This document shows positions 1 to 6,510 of a DNA stretch of 7,571 bases, piece after piece (the stretch's first letter is position 1; each line of letters starts with the position of its first letter). The translations under genes were made by a program, and so were the position numbers. Origin of the DNA: an uncultured Halieaceae bacterium (GTDB lineage Bacteria > Pseudomonadota > Gammaproteobacteria > Pseudomonadales > Halieaceae); the NCBI GenBank assembly GCA_913063005.1, contig CAJXZI010000092.1, forward strand, positions 1 through 7,571, in the 5' to 3' direction. Under the pieces are notes generated by a model. It had not been told where the DNA came from. It searched no databases and saw only the letters and a program-made list of their open reading frames with translations.

Positions 1-319
1 GAAATTGGGTAAGGACGGCTGGCAGTGTGGGGTGAACATGCGGGTCAATGAGCCCCGGTGTCATAACGTGCTGTTCGAACTGCCGGTCAATTCGTGCGCC
101 GCGGGAGGCGATAAGTGGCGCCAAGCTCTCGAGGTCGCCAACCGCCAAGATCTTCCCGTCTTCCACTGCAACCGCGGTCGCCTCTGGGAGTGCGGGCTCC
201 ATGGTGCGGATCAGTTTTGCGGTGTAGACGATGGTCTCAGCAGCCACAGCGGGCACAACAGAGATCAGTAAGGCGAGCAATGAAGTAAAGCCAGTTCGAA
301 TTATAGTTTTATGGATCAT
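1..319 (-). CDS. Secreted amidohydrolase, N-terminal part (runs off the left edge)
   Basis: The first 106 codons of a metal-dependent hydrolase are visible; the rest lies beyond the left edge. The ATG at 319 is preceded by a strong GGAGGG with 7 nt spacing. Residues 1-27 form a Sec signal peptide: basic n-region, hydrophobic core around 11-22, and a likely cleavage after AVAA at 26-27, so the enzyme should be periplasmic or exported. Residues 28-62 resemble the N-terminal beta-sandwich of amidohydrolases, with the typical 'VAVEDGKILAVG' strand pair at 50-61. The segment TPGLIDPHVHP (87-97) carries the HxH pair (His94, His96) that binds metal in the amidohydrolase superfamily. The layout recalls the YtcJ-like Amidohydrolase_3 group, but the substrate cannot be told. 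The gene follows the protease gene after a 60-nt gap, so it may belong to the same transcript or be a separate unit. Confidence 0.88.
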   Translation of the reverse strand, partial: MIHKTIIRTGFTSLLALLISVVPAVAAETIVYTAKLIRTMEPALPEATAVAVEDGKILAVGDLESLAPLIASRGARIDRQFEQHVMTPGLIDPHVHPTLPAVLTQF

Positions 320-327
320 GCAAATAC

Positions 328-377
328 CCTCCACATGCGCCACTCATGATGTCATGAACTGGGCGTGAAAGTGGAGG
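328..377 (-). promoter_or_regulatory. Imperfect hairpin that would cover the amidohydrolase ribosome binding site
   Basis: Nearly the whole gap between the protease and amidohydrolase genes can fold on the minus-strand RNA. The outer 7-bp stem pairs CCTCCAC (377-371) with GTGGAGG (334-328), which contains the Shine-Dalgarno core. A middle 4-bp stem pairs CGCC (365-362) with GGCG (341-338). An apical 5-bp stem pairs TCATG (357-353) with CATGA (348-344) around a 4-nt loop. If it forms, the start site of the downstream gene would be hidden unless translation or a factor opens it. No U-run follows, so it does not look like an intrinsic terminator. The apical part could also be a protein operator, because TCATGA occurs twice. 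The pairing is seen directly; any regulatory role is inferred. Confidence 0.35.
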
Positions 378-379
378 TG

Positions 380-1789
380 TTAGCGAAGAACTTTTATCCA
401 GTCACCGGTGCGTGGTTCACCCCCTGGATAGTAGCCGTTAATGAGGCGAAGCTGATTTTCAGCGTCGGGGATACGGATGCCGGTACTTAGTGAGGCGAAG
501 GTCGCACCACGAGGTACTTGAACGTAGGACAAGGTAAGACTCTCGCCACGTTTCTTCTCTTTCGGGAAGAGCGGGCGGAATGAGGTAATAATGGTTTTAA
601 AGGCGTCATCCGCCCCAGCAAAGTCGCTTGCTTCGCCCTCGAATAGGTAGCGAAATCGATAGTCCACAATGCCAAGGCGTTTTTGAACACCGCCGGCGCT
701 GGCAAGCCCCGTAGCACCTTTCAGGCCTTGGTTTTCTGTTTCTTCTTGCTGGCTGATCTCTCCCGTGGCAAGCGTCGGAAGCGCGGTTGCTGGGTCTGCC
801 TCAGGGTCAATTTTCGCGATTTTGATGGTTAGCGCTGCGTCCGAGTCGGGTGCGCGCGCAACGATCTCACGGGTGTTTGCGCTGACAGTCCAGCCCTCGG
901 GATGTTCGAAAGTGAAGTCGAGCTTGTTGTGGTAATACCGCAGTGGGTCACTTTGGGCCTCGGCGCTGGCGCCGAACACCATGCCTTCGGTTTCGCGCCT
1001 GAAGCGCCCTGGTAGCTCCGGGTCATCTGCCATGGTGTCGAAATCAAGCGTGTTGGCCGTTTTGATGACCGTTTGCAGCCGCAGGTCATTACGCGGGTGG
1101 CTGGCGTATAATCCGTGGTAGGTGCCCGAAGGTTTACCGGCAGCCTTAGCCGCTGCTTTCCGGTAGCGCTCTTGGTCTTTGAGTACGCCGATGACTGACA
1201 ACAAGGCGTCAGCGTCGTAACCGCTTTTATGCATGATTTCTGCACCCTCGGCATCGGCCTCCAATTCCATCTCGCGACCAAAGCCTGAAACCAGCTCCGC
1301 ACCATACATATTAGTTGCGTCATAAAGGTCGCCCGACCGTGTCAGGATCAATGCTGTTACAGCAACCGCTTGTGTGGTGAGTTGCTGAGTGCGTCGCCGC
1401 GAATGATGTCGCTCTGTAATGTGCGCAATCTCGTGAGCAATGACCCCAGCTAGCTCGGCTTCATTATTGAGGTAAGCCAGAAGTCCACGGTTGATGTAAA
1501 TCATCCCGCCGGGCAGGGCGAAGGCATTGATGTCGGGTGAATCGAGGAGCGTAAAGGTGAACTCCTCGTCGGCCAGACTCGAGTTGGCTACTAACCGATC
1601 TGCGATTTCATTGACGTAAGCCGCGAGCTCGGGATTGTCATAAATACCGACGTTCTCAATGAGCTTCTCGTGTTCGTCAGCGGCCTTTTTCGGCATGCTG
1701 ACCGGGCGACCGCCTACGGTGACCGTGGACGACCCAGCGCAGCTAACGAGAAAGGCCATTACCAGTGTGACGGTGAGTAGTCGCACCAT
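380..1789 (-). CDS. M48-family zinc metalloprotease, outer-membrane lipoprotein
   Basis: A 469-residue probable periplasmic protease anchored by lipid. Residues 1-17 are a lipoprotein signal ending in the lipobox LVSC with Cys17; Ala at +2 predicts sorting to the outer membrane. The M48 catalytic signature HEIAH is at 119-123 (Glu120 catalytic, His119 and His123 zinc ligands). The expected third ligand is Glu177 in ELEADAEG, and SHPRNDLRL (230-238) is the usual downstream M48 histidine motif. Residues about 280-410 form a family-specific extension, and the end (about 417-469) resembles the C-terminal module of M48 proteins of the COG4784 type. Relatives such as BepA and LoiP act in envelope quality control, but the substrate here is unknown. 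The start lies 3 nt after the preceding stop with GGAG 9 nt upstream, so it is probably translated from the same operon message. All key residues are intact. Confidence 0.93.
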   Translation of the reverse strand: MVRLLTVTLVMAFLVSCAGSSTVTVGGRPVSMPKKAADEHEKLIENVGIYDNPELAAYVNEIADRLVANSSLADEEFTFTLLDSPDINAFALPGGMIYINRGLLAYLNNEAELAGVIAHEIAHITERHHSRRRTQQLTTQAVAVTALILTRSGDLYDATNMYGAELVSGFGREMELEADAEGAEIMHKSGYDADALLSVIGVLKDQERYRKAAAKAAGKPSGTYHGLYASHPRNDLRLQTVIKTANTLDFDTMADDPELPGRFRRETEGMVFGASAEAQSDPLRYYHNKLDFTFEHPEGWTVSANTREIVARAPDSDAALTIKIAKIDPEADPATALPTLATGEISQQEETENQGLKGATGLASAGGVQKRLGIVDYRFRYLFEGEASDFAGADDAFKTIITSFRPLFPKEKKRGESLTLSYVQVPRGATFASLSTGIRIPDAENQLRLINGYYPGGEPRTGDWIKVLR

Positions 1790-1792
1790 GGA

Positions 1793-2449
1793 TTAGGACT
1801 CCGCGGAGAGGTATTGAAGTAGCTGATTACCCAAACTCTCGCAGGCCGTATCTTGTACCGGCGCAATGATCGGGATTGGAACGACCACAGCGGGCATGTA
1901 GCTTTGTCCACTGGTTTGAGCGCTCATACGGCCGACTTCCGAGCCCTCACCAAAGTTCCAAATAGTAGCTTCGTATTCGGATTCTGTGCCCCAGGTACCA
2001 AACCCAAAGCAGCCAGCGCCTGTTGGACCGACGCCACAGGTCATCGAGCCACTGCTGTTCGTATCCTCGGTACGGCCGTCAATCCAGATCATGTACTGCA
2101 AATCGAGCTCGCCTAGTTTGTTGGCAACGCTCGGCACGGTCATCAGGCGGTCGACGCTCTCGATGCTTAGGGGCGCTGTACGCGGCTCAAACCAGGGGTA
2201 GAGCGAGTCAATGAATTGCCGCTCGGGAATCACACTGATGCCAGCATCACCGCGACTGACGTGTCCGCCTATGCAGTCGATGAAATCCGGCTCAGTATCA
2301 TAATCGGGCGCATGGCGGCGGCCCAAAATCACAATACTACCTTCGCCCATTCCGGCTACCGGGGCGTCGAAGGTCATCTCATCAACATTCGCCGTGACGC
2401 AGCCGCCAAGCAGTGTAGTTGCCACAACCAGGAGAGCAGTGACTCGCAT
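1793..2449 (-). CDS. Uncharacterised lipoprotein with four cysteines in the mature part
   Basis: A 218-residue protein I do not recognise. A type II signal peptide ends in LGGC with Cys17; Val at +2 predicts outer-membrane sorting. Four further cysteines (59, 138, 147, 203) could form disulfides, which fits a periplasmic location. A conserved-looking block, ERQFIDSLYPWFEPR (76-90), is followed by a glycine-rich stretch (133-154, with the C-GVGPTGAG-C loop) and a hydrophobic proline-containing strand (187-197). The start is well supported: GAGGAGG lies 7 nt before the ATG. The ATG overlaps the preceding lipoprotein's stop in a TAATG junction, so the two are likely translated together. The neighbours suggest an envelope role alongside the channel and VWA proteins or the protease that follows. 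No catalytic motif is visible. Confidence 0.87.
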   Translation of the reverse strand: MRVTALLVVATTLLGGCVTANVDEMTFDAPVAGMGEGSIVILGRRHAPDYDTEPDFIDCIGGHVSRGDAGISVIPERQFIDSLYPWFEPRTAPLSIESVDRLMTVPSVANKLGELDLQYMIWIDGRTEDTNSSGSMTCGVGPTGAGCFGFGTWGTESEYEATIWNFGEGSEVGRMSAQTSGQSYMPAVVVPIPIIAPVQDTACESLGNQLLQYLSAES

Positions 2450-3141
2450 TATTGTGCCTCCTCAGGGTTTGCTACCCACTCAAGCACTCCAGGTACACGA
2501 CCAAAGCTGGTGATGAAATTTGCACCCGCATCGCGCAGTGCCATTACAGCCGCTTGGTTCACTGCGTCGGTGTCACTTTGAAGAAATGCGGTGGGGGTTT
2601 TTCCGTAAGCCGTCAGGGGCCACTGCACGAATGGCTGCGCGTTTTCTGTGGTGATGGCTTGGTTTTCATCGTCCTTGAGCTGGTCTGGCTCGACCAGCGA
2701 GAGCTGATAGCGCATCCAGATTTCATACACTTTGACGTTGGTGTAGAGCGGTATAGCGTACTGCACATCGGTGACTTCAGGGATCAGCACCGCATCAACA
2801 TCGTAAGTGTTGAGGTCCTCGTAGCTTTCTATGAACACAACATTTTGGAAGAACGCCGGTAACAGGGTAGACCAGAAATCCACTTGTGCGACGCCTGTAC
2901 TCACTCGCCAGCTTGCCTCGCCGCGACCTGTGGCGTCATCGACAAGCTCGTGCTCACGAAATTCTTTGGTAAACAAAACGCCTACAGAGACAGGAACGGG
3001 ATCAACAACAGGCGTGGGGAAACTGCCCTCGACCACCACCTCGCGAGCGCTGCAAGCGGCGAGGGCTAGAAGACAAGTGAGCGCCAGTGCGCTTTTGGCC
3101 CTACGGCCTAAAGTCGTTGAGTCCAACAAACGTTCCACCAT
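2449..3141 (-). CDS. Uncharacterised lipoprotein downstream of the VWA genes
   Basis: A 230-residue lipoprotein of unknown function. The signal has a long n-region (to about residue 17), a short hydrophobic core and lipobox LAAC with Cys30; Ser at +2 predicts the outer membrane. The mature part alternates strands and helices: VGVLFTKEFREHE (53-65), a VDAVLIPEVTDVQY-like core strand, a YEIWMRYQLSLVEP strand, a PLTAYGKTP turn and a C-terminal helix with 'AAVMALRDAGANF'. This looks like a compact alpha/beta periplasmic domain, but I cannot name the family. The listed ATG lies 41 nt inside the preceding VWA gene and has no good Shine-Dalgarno. TTG codons 5 and 6 sit just after GGTGGAA and are plausible alternative starts that would shorten the n-region. 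The stop forms a TAATG junction with the next lipoprotein gene. Confidence 0.85.
   Translation of the reverse strand: MVERLLDSTTLGRRAKSALALTCLLALAACSAREVVVEGSFPTPVVDPVPVSVGVLFTKEFREHELVDDATGRGEASWRVSTGVAQVDFWSTLLPAFFQNVVFIESYEDLNTYDVDAVLIPEVTDVQYAIPLYTNVKVYEIWMRYQLSLVEPDQLKDDENQAITTENAQPFVQWPLTAYGKTPTAFLQSDTDAVNQAAVMALRDAGANFITSFGRVPGVLEWVANPEEAQ
2457..2463 (-). promoter_or_regulatory. Strong Shine-Dalgarno of the four-cysteine lipoprotein gene
   Basis: GAGGAGG on the minus strand, 7 nt before the ATG at 2449. It lies inside the last codons of the preceding lipoprotein and is among the best ribosome sites in the window, so this gene need not rely on coupling alone. Confidence 0.7.
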
Positions 3142-4099
3142 TTCGATGCGTCAGTTCTCGCATCAGTGTAGCAAATCGAATTCCCGTGTCCTGCAATTCA
3201 GGCGGGCGAATAAACTGTACGGGGAAGCCGACTGCGTGGATGCGCACTCGGCGCTCTCCGGTCCGAGCTTCAGCATTGAGCTTATCCACCGTTAGCACCA
3301 CCTCTTCGATCGAGCGCCCGGTGAATTCATCACCAAATACGTATATCGAAATCTTTTTGTCGCGGTCATAAAACGAGCGCACTGCTTGTGTGATGCCCTC
3401 TACCGGCGAGGAGTTCGAGAAGGCGTTCCAGTTTGCAAGATTGCGCAAGATAAGCTGCCGCCGCGCCGGTGTGTCAGGAATCCACTGACCTGCATACCGA
3501 CTAAACAGATAGTTACCCATGTCGTTCATGACCTGGATGCCTTTCACATTGGGGTAAATGTTCAGTGTGGCTTCCATCTCCCGCAACATGCGCTCCCAAG
3601 CGTAGGAGAACATGGACCCTGAGGTATCGATGATGAAAATGATGTATTCGCTATCGACGGGAATACCGCCGATTAGCTGATTTTTGCGTTCGGCCTCTCG
3701 CCCCAACAGCCGCTCTTCTTCTTCACTGAGTTCCTGTCTGGCTATGGCTAACTGGGCTTCGACAATGCTGTTGGCATTTCGGGTGGTTTGAAGCGAGTCG
3801 TAGCGCGATTTCGAAGCTGCAAGTGCGCCCTGCAAGATCGCAATTTGCTCTTCAAACTCAGAAACCTGTTCTTGCTTTGCCGCAAGATCTCGATTGAGCA
3901 CCGTGGTTTCGCCACGGATTTCGAAGAGTTGCTCGGTGAGTTCGGCCACACGACCCTCGGCGATCACTGTCGATTCCTCGAGGACCTGTGGCTCAACCGT
4001 TTTGGTAATCATCAATAGCAAGATGACAGCCCCAAACCCGCAGCAAATGACGTCGAGGAAGGACAGGGAAATCTCAGGCGTCGGTCGTCGCTTCGGCAT
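3101..4099 (-). CDS. Membrane-anchored VWA protein with MotB/ExbD-like N-terminus (second copy)
   Basis: A 332-residue inner-membrane protein with a predicted periplasmic VWA domain. After a basic start (MPKRRP), SLSFLDVICCGFGAV opens a single membrane helix (about 13-34). Asp16 aligns by eye with the proton-binding aspartate of ExbD (D25), TolR (D23) and MotB (D32). Residues about 40-140 are a charged coiled coil. A VWA domain follows from about 150: YIIFIIDTSGSM holds the MIDAS DxSxS as Asp158, Ser160 and Ser162. The second site appears as SSPVEG (Ser231 in place of the usual Thr), and the third as Asp257 in VFGDEF. MIDAS sites normally bind a divalent metal and a partner protein. The start at 4099 is chosen because GGAGG lies 10 nt upstream and the ATG overlaps the previous stop (TAATG). 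A longer reading from 4159 would put extra residues before the basic n-region. Confidence 0.9.
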   Translation of the reverse strand: MPKRRPTPEISLSFLDVICCGFGAVILLLMITKTVEPQVLEESTVIAEGRVAELTEQLFEIRGETTVLNRDLAAKQEQVSEFEEQIAILQGALAASKSRYDSLQTTRNANSIVEAQLAIARQELSEEEERLLGREAERKNQLIGGIPVDSEYIIFIIDTSGSMFSYAWERMLREMEATLNIYPNVKGIQVMNDMGNYLFSRYAGQWIPDTPARRQLILRNLANWNAFSNSSPVEGITQAVRSFYDRDKKISIYVFGDEFTGRSIEEVVLTVDKLNAEARTGERRVRIHAVGFPVQFIRPPELQDTGIRFATLMRELTHRNGGTFVGLNDFRP

Positions 4100-5190
4100 T
4101 AGGGCCAATCCTCCGCGGGTGCCATAAAGCTGCCACCTGTTTCCTGAGCTAGCTTCCAAAATTCTGATGCGGCGGCAGGATCGCCCTCCATCGGGGACAG
4201 CACCACGTTGACGGGTACGTTATTGGGCAAGCCTCTCAACGCATCGCGATAGTGCTTCAGACGCGCAGGGCCTGAGACGGTGTTGCGGCGCGGCGCCGAC
4301 TTGCCTTGCGTGGGCAGACCATCGGTGATGAGAAATATGTTGTCGGGCTTACTGTCGAGTTCTTGCAGAAAAGTAAAAGCGTTGTGAAGCGACGTGCCAC
4401 CCGTGGGTAGCGTTTCTCGAACCGTATCGATAACCCGCTCAATTTGCTCACCGTCGGCGACCTCCAACCAGCGGCCCTTCGTTTCGGGAAGGGCAAAGCG
4501 CGCTTCGGTGTTGAATAAGATAATTTGGTAGCGCGATCCCGTTGGAAGTTGCGCCGTAAGCCAATCAACGACGTCGAGTGCCTGTACCCACTTCCGTGCA
4601 GAGCGCTGGATTTCCTCGGATTGGTTGCGAAGGCGAATAACGTTGACCACCTCGGGTGCCAACATACTCGCCGACACATCCAAGAGGATGGCGATGCGGT
4701 TCCCCCCTAATTTGAGTCCGGTTAGGTATTGGCGGTTTCCCTCGCCCTGAAATTCACGAGCACTGGCGCCACCGTCGGCCTCTGCGGCCTCTTTTAACTG
4801 TTGAATGCGTTCTTCGAGTGAGTTGATCTCTGCCTTAAGCGCGTCGAGGTCGGTGGTTTCGCTGACGTCGGATTCTTCGAGAGAGGCGATAAGTGCCTCA
4901 AGCCGGTCGAGCTCTTCGGTCACCACCCGAGCACGACCTTGTGCTTCAACGATGTCTAGGTCGGTACTGCTGATGGCATTTCGCAGTCTTACCAAGCCCT
5001 CCTCACCTTCGCGGATATCCTCCTCGAGGAGATCAACCTCGGAGAGTACCTCGGCATTCACTGATTGAATTTGTATTTCAATCGAGTGATCGATAATGAG
5101 AAAAACCAGCACAACGGCACCAAACCCACAGGACATGATGTCCAGAAAACTGAGGTTAAAGGTGTTGGTCTGTCGCTTTCGGCGCGCCAT
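4099..5190 (-). CDS. Membrane-anchored VWA protein with MotB/ExbD-like N-terminus (first copy)
   Basis: A 363-residue protein with the same plan as the gene that follows it. After a basic cytoplasmic tip (MARRKRQ), LSFLDIMSCGFGAVVLVF starts one membrane helix (about 14-34), with Asp17 at the place of the ExbD/TolR/MotB proton-accepting aspartate. Residues about 42-136 form an acidic coiled coil with leucine heptads. The VWA domain begins near 164: ILLDVSASM gives the MIDAS DxSxS (Asp171, Ser173, Ser175), GGTSL gives Thr266, and ITDGLPT gives Asp290, so the metal site looks complete. With the N-terminus in the cytoplasm, the coiled coil and VWA domain would be periplasmic. The ATG lies 3 nt after the stop of the preceding gene, with AAGG 7 nt upstream. 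The partner is inferred to be the channel subunit encoded two genes upstream. Similarity to the second copy suggests an old duplication. Confidence 0.92.
   Translation of the reverse strand: MARRKRQTNTFNLSFLDIMSCGFGAVVLVFLIIDHSIEIQIQSVNAEVLSEVDLLEEDIREGEEGLVRLRNAISSTDLDIVEAQGRARVVTEELDRLEALIASLEESDVSETTDLDALKAEINSLEERIQQLKEAAEADGGASAREFQGEGNRQYLTGLKLGGNRIAILLDVSASMLAPEVVNVIRLRNQSEEIQRSARKWVQALDVVDWLTAQLPTGSRYQIILFNTEARFALPETKGRWLEVADGEQIERVIDTVRETLPTGGTSLHNAFTFLQELDSKPDNIFLITDGLPTQGKSAPRRNTVSGPARLKHYRDALRGLPNNVPVNVVLSPMEGDPAAASEFWKLAQETGGSFMAPAEDWP
4110..4114 (-). promoter_or_regulatory. Shine-Dalgarno that fixes the start of the second VWA gene
   Basis: GGAGG on the minus strand, 10 nt before the ATG at 4099 and within the coding end of the first VWA gene. 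It supports the start at 4099 over the upstream in-frame ATG at 4159, which would overlap the preceding gene by 61 nt. Confidence 0.65.
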
Positions 5191-5193
5191 TGA

Positions 5194-6510
5194 CTAGCCT
5201 TGAACGCGGATAAGAAGCGCCTCGGTACCGTCCTTGCGGTAAAGGCGACAGCCTGCCTGTAGTCGGTCGAAACTACTTTCGGTCGACAGCACGTTGACCT
5301 GATTTCGGAAGTCCGCGGCCACTTTAACCGTGCCGTCCTCGATCACGAGTCCAAACCCCTGAGATTCGGCGCTCTGGTTCACAATCGAATACGCTCGCGA
5401 GTTGATCAAAATATGTGTGGGCCCAGCGAAGTCTGCCGCGCGCGAACTGCTGTCTGCTTGCGAAGCGACTATGGGCTCTTTGGAGGTGGTTTTCGCTTCG
5501 GTGTCAGCGCTTTCATGCGTAATTTCACCCGAGTGCCTCAGCGCTGCGCGGCTTATCCGCGAGAGCTTTTCATCAGCGCCCCGGCTGCTCAAAATCTGCT
5601 CGGCAGCTTCAGCAAGTGTTGTCTGAGAAGCTGTGCTATCGAACCGAAGACCTGGCAGTCCCGCGAGCAATCCGTCGACAGTCACGGCACCCGAAGCACT
5701 GTCGACCGCTGCCATAAGGCGTTTTCCAACGAACTCTAGGCCAACACGCGAGACCTTAAAGTCGTAGCCGCTCACAGATAGAGAGGCTTCCTCGCTACGC
5801 GTAAGCGTTGCAAGTGCACTTGGGATCGCATTGAACAGAAGCTGCTCGGCCTCTGCACTGCGGCGCGGATCAAAGCGGGTTTGCTCGACGCACACATCAG
5901 CACAGTGCTCGAGACACTGCTCCAATAGATCAAGATAGCCATTTCCCGGGAGCGTTGATGAGTTGCCTACGGTAAGTTGACCATTTTCTAGCGCCATTTC
6001 AGTGACGACCATCTGGCGCCATTGAAGGTCGAGGTGTACACCGACGTTGCCGACTAAATACTGATGCACGAGCGCTCGGTCCAAAATGGCAGACGGTGGT
6101 TTATTCAGTGCATTCAGAATGCCTAGCAGCAGCTCAAGTTGCGCTTGATTGAGACTCGACGGTGCAATGATCGCCAGATCATTCACCGGTCCTGCTTCAC
6201 GTTCAGCCTCTGCGAAAATAAATTTAAGATGTTCGTAGACAATGTCGGCGCTGTGACGCGCACCTGCGAACTCTCCATTGAGCGGTACCGTGGACAGCTG
6301 CGCCCAAAAATCGGTGCGGGTTTCGAGCGGACGACGTTTCAATGTCTCAAAGACCGCTTGCCCAAATGTCAGTGAGCTCCCGTCTGAACTTACCCCTGAA
6401 CCTATCCCTGAACTTGCCCCTGCGAGTGCTGCCCCCGGCGAGTGAATGACCGCGTTCCCTGCAATTAGAGCAATTTGGGAGTCTGTTATGTCGAGGAAAA
6501 AACGGCTCAT
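5194..6510 (-). CDS. Probable degenerate actin-like (ASKHA-fold) protein
   Basis: A 438-residue protein with no signal peptide or membrane helix, so probably cytoplasmic. Several features suggest the actin/Hsp70 (ASKHA) fold. The N-terminal FFLDITDSQIALIAG (4-18) has the phosphate-1 layout. VNDLAIIAPSS (109-119) is followed by the helix and 'PPSAILDRALVHQYL' (138-152), as in Hsp70/FtsA-type proteins. A second strand pair, VHLDLQWRQMVVTEM (158-172), sits at the phosphate-2 position. The usual glycines are missing (DIT and DLQ in place of DxG-type loops), so nucleotide hydrolysis is doubtful. A polar linker (about 325-362) leads to a beta-rich C-terminal domain (363-438) that I cannot name. The start overlaps the channel gene's stop as ATGA; the Shine-Dalgarno is weak, which suggests translational coupling. 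It may be a cytoplasmic regulator or scaffold for the membrane complex. The fold call is by eye only. Confidence 0.75.
   Translation of the reverse strand: MSRFFLDITDSQIALIAGNAVIHSPGAALAGASSGIGSGVSSDGSSLTFGQAVFETLKRRPLETRTDFWAQLSTVPLNGEFAGARHSADIVYEHLKFIFAEAEREAGPVNDLAIIAPSSLNQAQLELLLGILNALNKPPSAILDRALVHQYLVGNVGVHLDLQWRQMVVTEMALENGQLTVGNSSTLPGNGYLDLLEQCLEHCADVCVEQTRFDPRRSAEAEQLLFNAIPSALATLTRSEEASLSVSGYDFKVSRVGLEFVGKRLMAAVDSASGAVTVDGLLAGLPGLRFDSTASQTTLAEAAEQILSSRGADEKLSRISRAALRHSGEITHESADTEAKTTSKEPIVASQADSSSRAADFAGPTHILINSRAYSIVNQSAESQGFGLVIEDGTVKVAADFRNQVNVLSTESSFDRLQAGCRLYRKDGTEALLIRVQG
6385..6420 (-). repeat. Three 12-bp tandem repeats inside the actin-like gene
   Basis: Three near-identical 12-bp units start at 6385, 6397 and 6409 (plus-strand pattern TGAACYTRYCCC). 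They encode GASS, GIGS and GVSS at residues 31-42. The repeat keeps frame and lengthens a Gly/Ser loop just after the first beta-hairpin. Units of this kind can gain or lose copies without breaking the gene. Confidence 0.85.

Noticed and set aside
5..271. Plus-strand open frame at the left edge
   Set aside because: The opposite strand encodes a signal peptide and the amidohydrolase HxH motif in a clean frame, which explains the stretch better.
344..357. TCATGA-TG-TCATGA as a transcription terminator
   Set aside because: The stem is short and AT-rich and no T-run follows on either strand. It is kept only as the tip of the larger hairpin.
320..379. A separate sigma-70 promoter for the amidohydrolase
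   Set aside because: TTCACG and TTCATG give poor -35 candidates and no well-spaced TATAAT-like -10 was found.
829..1323. Open minus-strand frame inside the protease gene
   Set aside because: It lies wholly within a gene with an intact M48 catalytic site; its composition is rich in Arg, Thr and Ser and shows no motif, as expected of an out-of-frame reading.
2216..3371. Several plus-strand open frames opposite the lipoprotein and VWA genes
   Set aside because: They oppose well-supported minus-strand genes, show no domain, signal or Shine-Dalgarno support, and overlap one another.
4100..4159. N-terminal extension of the second VWA protein to the ATG at 4159
   Set aside because: The extension lies fully inside the first VWA gene. 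The ATG at 4099 has GGAGG at 10 nt and gives an N-terminus (basic tip, then SFLD helix) that matches the first copy.
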